DNA of 64,000 nucleotides from Crocodylus rhombifer (lineage: Eukaryota; Chordata; Crocodylia; Crocodylidae), in NCBI GenBank assembly GCA_038503035.1, contig JAVSML010024581.1, positions 1-64,000 of the forward strand, written 5' to 3'. The translations under genes were made by a program, and so were the position numbers. Under the pieces are notes generated by a model that worked only from the letters and a program-made list of their open reading frames with translations, did not search any database and was not told the DNA's origin. Of this stretch, positions 59,191 through 64,000 are shown one piece after another (within the stretch, counting starts at the first letter, position 1; the number at the start of each line of letters is the position of its first letter).

Positions 59191-62100
59191 CTGTGCCACA
59201 CCATACAGAGCGGATGCTGAAAGGGTGAGTGAACTGGGTATGACCAGGGTTTTTTCCCCACTGTTCCTCTCACTTTGAAATGCTGATCGTGGTTAATGAT
59301 AGCTTGAGTTTAGAGTGGTTACACATTCAAGCTAAAAACCTTCTTTGACTATCCCCCACCTGCACAGCTGTGACTTGGCAGTAGAGGGCCAGTGAACAAG
59401 GGCTAGACTAGGAGTCACAGCTGGGAATTGTCCACACAGAACAGGAAGGTGTGGGGATGGGACACTGTATTCTGGGATGCTAGAGAGCTGGAATTTGATT
59501 GCCTTATGTCTGCAAAGTGTCCACATGCTACTGTACCACAAGCTGGGTAACACAGATCACAGATAAACCTACCATGGACTGGCATAATGTTTAAGATGAC
59601 TAAAAGGTGCTTAAAACTAGTTTTCACTTTTTAATGTGTGACAAGTGTTAAGCGTTCTATATGTAGCCTAATATTAACATGTGATAAAACCTTTATGCAA
59701 GCTTCTGAGCAAGAGTGTCCTTACCCAACAGAGTAAGAAAAACAGAAAATTCCAATCAGTCCACTAAGGACCTCACCTTGAAAATTTAACTTCTGTATAA
59801 AATGATCTGCTGCTGTGATAACTGGCACAATTATAAGCCCTAATGTATCTAGACAGAGAAATAAGAGAAAAAAAATAATTATGTAAGAGAAAAGGAGGAG
59901 CTCAGTGTCTTATTAGTTTAATAAATGCATATGCAGTACAAAGTGTAAAAATGTATCATGCCAGTGTAAGGTAATAAACTTTGCACTGTTTTAAAATACA
60001 TGTGTGCAGCCAGACTCAGAACCTCTTGTATTCTGACATAATCTATAACTCTATGAAACACTCATTGATAGCATTCTGTAAGTAGGACATGTATTCACCA
60101 GTGAAGATCCCTTTGTGAATCCAAAGTATGGAATAAAATAAGCAAAGGAAGTGGGGGAGACCTGAAGGCTTAGGTGGAGCTGGCAGGGACTAGTCAAGGC
60201 TGATAGAAGAGCAGTTTTTTCAGGGTTAATTTCTGCCCTTTGTTGTGTCGGTGCTGAATCATAGGAGATGATTAGGGAATGTGATCTGCCTGTTCCTCTT
60301 CTGAAAGCAGCGAGCATTGATCTCTGTGGTTTCCAGACTGCATGTGTAGATATGTGGATCAGTGGCTATTGCACTGACGCAGACATCATGCCTCCAAGTG
60401 ATGTGATTTCACCATCCTCTGACTACCTCACATCCTGTAGATAGCAAGTCGTGGTGAAGAAATAACCATAAGCAACTCTACTATAAGAAATATCCATGGG
60501 CAAACCTACTGTGGTTTCTAGGATTCTTTTTGCAGAGGTATCACCGCGGTCTTCTTGATTTGGCCAGCCAGAGAAGGACATGGCTGTCTGTGTAGCCCTC
60601 TTTTTATCCTTACTTTTGTATTTTCTTAATACATTTTTCAGAAAGAGACAATCCATTGAATTGAGAAACAAGAAATAACACAGAGGAGAGGGAGGAGAAA
60701 TGAGAAATAAGGTTTCTTCACTTAAGAGGAAAGATAAAAATGGAGGAGGAGGAGAGGAAAATTTGCTTTTGATTAATAATTTATTATAGGGTTTGGCAAA
60801 CCCATTCATGGATTAATTTCTCTTCAACAGCATTTTTCCTTCAGAATTTCATCTGCTGTGTTTATAACTTGTAGCCATAGATAACTTGTTCCATAGATAA
60901 CTTTGTGAACAGATGTAGTGTTGTCTTCCTGAATCAGCTGGCAGGCATCTCCATTGTCTCTGCTGTTGCTCATAACATTGTCAAGCAGTAGCTCAGTGAA
61001 ATAAACAGTATGGCAGCTTCACAACAATCTTAAGAAAAGAGGGAAGTAGCAAGCATTCTGCAAATATTGTTTGCTACTATTACTGCCTAAAGAAAACCTT
61101 GAGCAGAGGCCCAGACACTAAAGCTAGTTATGGCAGGATCTCCTACCATCCATCCACAAAATCATCTGAAGGGTAGATTAGCAGAAATTTGTCCTCTTCC
61201 CTGTAATAGACAGGCTGGACATAGAGGATGGGATAAGACAATCTTTTATTCTTCCACTAGTAGCTCTTGTGTACATTTTTAAATCCTCATTCACCATCAC
61301 AACATCACAAGAGCAACAAGTTTATCCGAGGCAAGTTAAACAGCTTTCAGTGCAGCTGTCCATGCGGGATATTCAGCATAAAGAATGGGGAGCCCTTGGA
61401 GCAGACCTAATTGCCAACAGCTGAGCAAGCAGCACACATGAAAATGCAGACTCACCTTAGACACATTCTGACTATGTCAGATTATAGAGTCCCTTAAATA
61501 AATTCAATTTGGGCAACTTCCAGGGAAAAAATAAGCTGACCCAGAGAGACCCTTCACAATCTGGTAATGACAGAAGAAGCAATCTGATGGACTAAGAGCC
61601 TGAACAAATTAAAGGAACCAGCCCATGACTGGCGAGTGACAACTGACATGTCCCTGAGGTACATGAGATGCAAAAAGTGGATTGGACTGAATTACCAAAC
61701 CCGGTTATTCAAAATCCTGGCTCACCCTCCTCTTCCTCCAGCATTACAACAATTTTAAATAGCCATGATTTAAATAATGGTGTTAGCTTCTTTTCATTTG
61801 CCTTCTGTTTTTTGAGCCTCTGGGGTCAAATCAGAGATTTTTCCCCACAGATGTCACAAAACACTTTTTTAAAAAAAATGAAAGTTGCAATTCCCATGTG
61901 TTTACACTGCTCCAGGAGTTGCAGTGTCACACATTCACTTCAGCCATGGGGCATCTCACAAAGCAAGCCCTCTTTCACTTTACAGTGGGCAACTGATAGC
62001 TAACTTTAGATGATCACCTGCACTTTAAATGCTGTAGTATAAAACAATAGCCTTCAACGGGCTCAGCAGGAGGGTGTAGTCAGTAGGTACGAAGGTGATC

Positions 62101-62425
62101 CTTCCTCCCCTGTCCTAGCTTCAACTAAACCTGACTCCTACAGAAATGAACTTTTTACCCGAGCTCTGATTGGCTTCCACCAGCTCCCAGCCCTTCTATG
62201 CTAGAGGAACAATTCCTATTGGTACTGCCAGCAGTTGATCATGGAGACCTTTAAGAAGGTCTAAATTCTCTACTATTCCTCCTTTAAAAAATGCCTGCTT
62301 TGGGTGGGGTGCAGCACTGCAGTTAGGTTTCCATTAGGGGCATCAGTTACCTTGTACAACCCATCACAGTGTTTTAAGGGAGAGGTGGTTAGCCATGTAT
62401 GCAGTCAGGTGGAAGGCAAGGCATA
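59191..62425. other. Region upstream of the CpG island
   Basis: AT-rich sequence in which I found no exon, RNA gene or clear repeat. If COQ8A starts farther upstream this is its intron; otherwise it is intergenic. Confidence 0.5.
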
Positions 62426-62483
62426 GTAGCACCTCAGAGACTAACTTGTTCAGAAAGGCATAAACTTAATCCCAGTTCGTCAG
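62426..62483 (-). repeat. Relic of a widespread vertebrate repeat tail
   Basis: On the minus strand it reads 'ctgacgaactggga', then 'ttaagtttatgcc', then 'gttagtctctgaggtgctac'. This matches the order of a repeat seen in many vertebrates (CTGATGAAG-stem-CGAAAGCTTATGC ... GTTAGTCTCTAAGGTGCCAC). The second half of the hairpin and the GAAA are deleted here. It relates in layout to the arms of the inverted repeat at 10.1-10.3 kb. Confidence 0.55.
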
Positions 62484-63423
62484 CTGGGTTTTAAGAAAAA
62501 TATCAAATGCTATGAGATTCACAGTACAAGAGGTAGCAAGACAGACACTGGAACCATAGTCAAACATATCTGACTCCTTTCTCTCTGACAAAACATTTCA
62601 GCTGAATATATCTAATTTAAAAAAAAAAAAGTCTGTTGGAGCTATGTTTCTGCTCTGCAAGTGAAGAATACTAAAGCCATGTAGTCTGTCAACCCCTTTT
62701 CCTGAGACGGCTTTCAATCTGGGAGTCCCTTTACCTCCTTCTCAGTACATCGCGTGAGAAGCATCTGGCCTTACAGGATACTAAAGGATTTCTTTCTACA
62801 AACTGCCCAGTGTATAATAGCTGGGCAAGAAAAAAGATATTGTGTACTCCTTTGTTTCTTTTAAAGAAATGCTGGCACAATCATTTCCTTAAAGTACTTT
62901 TCATAAATAATGTAAGGAGAAATGGCTTTTAAGATCATTTGACAAATGACATCCCAGCTTTCAGCTTCAGAAGATTGTATTCTCCCTCTGGAAGCTATTG
63001 GCAGCAGGCTGACTGCTGTTCAAAATGTATAGGGGGCCAGGGCTTTCTTTGAAGTTGCCCAGCTACAATACAGTAAAAATTAGACAACTCTGGACTGTTT
63101 TTTTAATAGTGTGGATTTTACCATGTGAGTTCTCAAAAGTTTCTGTTATAAATGGTTATAAAACTCCAAATGTATCCACTGAGTGGTGGTTGTTTAATCT
63201 CAGGAGTTTTGTATAATACCCAGAGGCATTATTACCAATAAAAGTAAACACACTGAGATGCTGCATTGGCTCTCAAATGGAAATAGACACAATGCTGTGA
63301 ATCAGAATAGCAATATAAGCCTCTTAAGCTTACACAGAAAATATGCAGGCCATGAAATTTCTGGAACATTTACACTGGAATACAGACAGTATTCCTGAAA
63401 AGCCTTAGGAGACTGTGTTTTCT
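62484..63423. other. Unassigned flank
   Basis: Mixed AT-rich sequence without a supportable gene. The run of A at 62619-62630 may be an old retroelement tail. Confidence 0.5.
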
Positions 63424-63530
63424 GTAGGTATGTCTACGTGTGCCATTAATACGACTAAATAAACTGCAGAGCAATTTGTGCCACAGTAAACTACTCACAG
63501 GGGCAGTGTCTACAAGGGTGCCTAGAACAG
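63424..63530. repeat. Candidate DNA-transposon fragment
   Basis: 'ggtatgtctacgtg' at 63427 and the interior string 'aaactgcagagca' resemble the MITE-like element at 50.6 kb and other GGTATGTCTACAC-type sauropsid elements. 'agtgtctacaagg' near 63506 could be internal or terminal. Ends are uncertain. The GC-rich sequence from 63540 to the window end, with two minus-strand open frames, may be part of a larger element that I cannot identify. Confidence 0.3.
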
Positions 63531-64000
63531 TAGCAAATTGAGGCAGGCCAGGGCTGCTCCTGCCCTGCTTTGTCCCCCTGCAGCAGCTGTGGGGAGCTCC
63601 AGGCGCAGCAGCCCAGGTGCTGGCCCTGCTTCAGAGAAGGCTGCCCCGTGCTTTGGTCCCCAGGCACACACTTCTGTAGCCCAAGCAGTCTACAGCCTGC
63701 TGACATAGCCCTCCTGGATGCTGTCCCAGGAGCCTGTGCCCAGCATGCAATAGGTGTTCCTCACCCTTCCCACAGCAGTGGTGCTCAGGGCACCGAGTCT
63801 GCAAGGCACTTGCTGAACACCTTGTCCAACCCCTTCAGTAGGGTGCCTGGATGGCTGCCCACAAACGTTGGGTCTACAGTGCAATCCCAAGAACACGCAT
63901 ACTGCAGACATTTTGCAACAAACCCCAAACTTTATTTCCCTCCACAACACAACAGACCCCCTTCTTCCCTCCCTTCCAATAATAGACCTCCCCCACAACC

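Overview
The window is 64 kb of vertebrate nuclear DNA. It has long introns, GT-AG splice sites, AATAAA polyadenylation signals, a CpG island, LINE/SINE/DNA-transposon relics and two assembly gaps (400 N at 36414-36813, 10 N at 57910-57919). Proteins from two genes place it in a jawed vertebrate. The 3' end of a CR1 LINE near 47.0 kb, ending in a short GAAACTAT-type repeat, and the generally reptilian repeat flavour suggest a sauropsid, most likely a crocodilian. That placement is inference.

Two genes face each other tail to tail. On the + strand, positions 1 to about 18.7 kb hold the 3' end of CDC42BPA (MRCK-alpha, a CDC42-binding myotonic-dystrophy-type kinase): a long upstream intronic stretch, the last three coding exons (11211-11328, 11914-12071, 13461-13592) and a 3'UTR of about 5.1 kb ending at AATAAA 18692-18697. 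On the - strand, about 22.0 to at least 52.0 kb holds COQ8A (ADCK3), the mitochondrial atypical kinase of coenzyme Q biosynthesis. Eleven coding exons join in frame without internal stops into 431 residues. They cover the membrane segment and the whole kinase-like fold: KxGQ, the alanine-rich loop that replaces the glycine-rich loop, the VAMK lysine, ExD, the D-x4-N catalytic loop and DFG. The same tail-to-tail pair exists on human chromosome 1q42, so the synteny supports both calls. The two 3' ends are about 3.3 kb apart.

The roughly 217 N-terminal codons of COQ8A are not visible. A CpG island at 58.2-58.8 kb with CCAAT boxes, an E-box and two minus-strand splice-donor candidates may be its promoter, but the N-terminal exons must then lie in the gap at 57.9 kb or have been missed. 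Otherwise they lie beyond the window and the island belongs to something else.

The less ordinary parts are small. A COQ8A intron holds a GC-rich locus (26.1-27.05 kb) made of imperfect 120-140 bp units, a 118-nt 5S-rRNA-like sequence with a recognisable internal promoter, and a 40-bp minisatellite. A 163-bp inverted repeat at 10.14-10.30 kb has arms that resemble a decayed hammerhead-ribozyme core, with a third, more decayed relative at 62.4 kb. Other items are a 22-bp perfect palindrome centred on a CRE site, a diverged tandem duplication at 44.8-45.1 kb, a CR1 fragment, a tRNA-derived SINE and MITE-like elements. I see no coherent new multigene system; the hammerhead-like and 5S-like sequences are the items most worth a computation.
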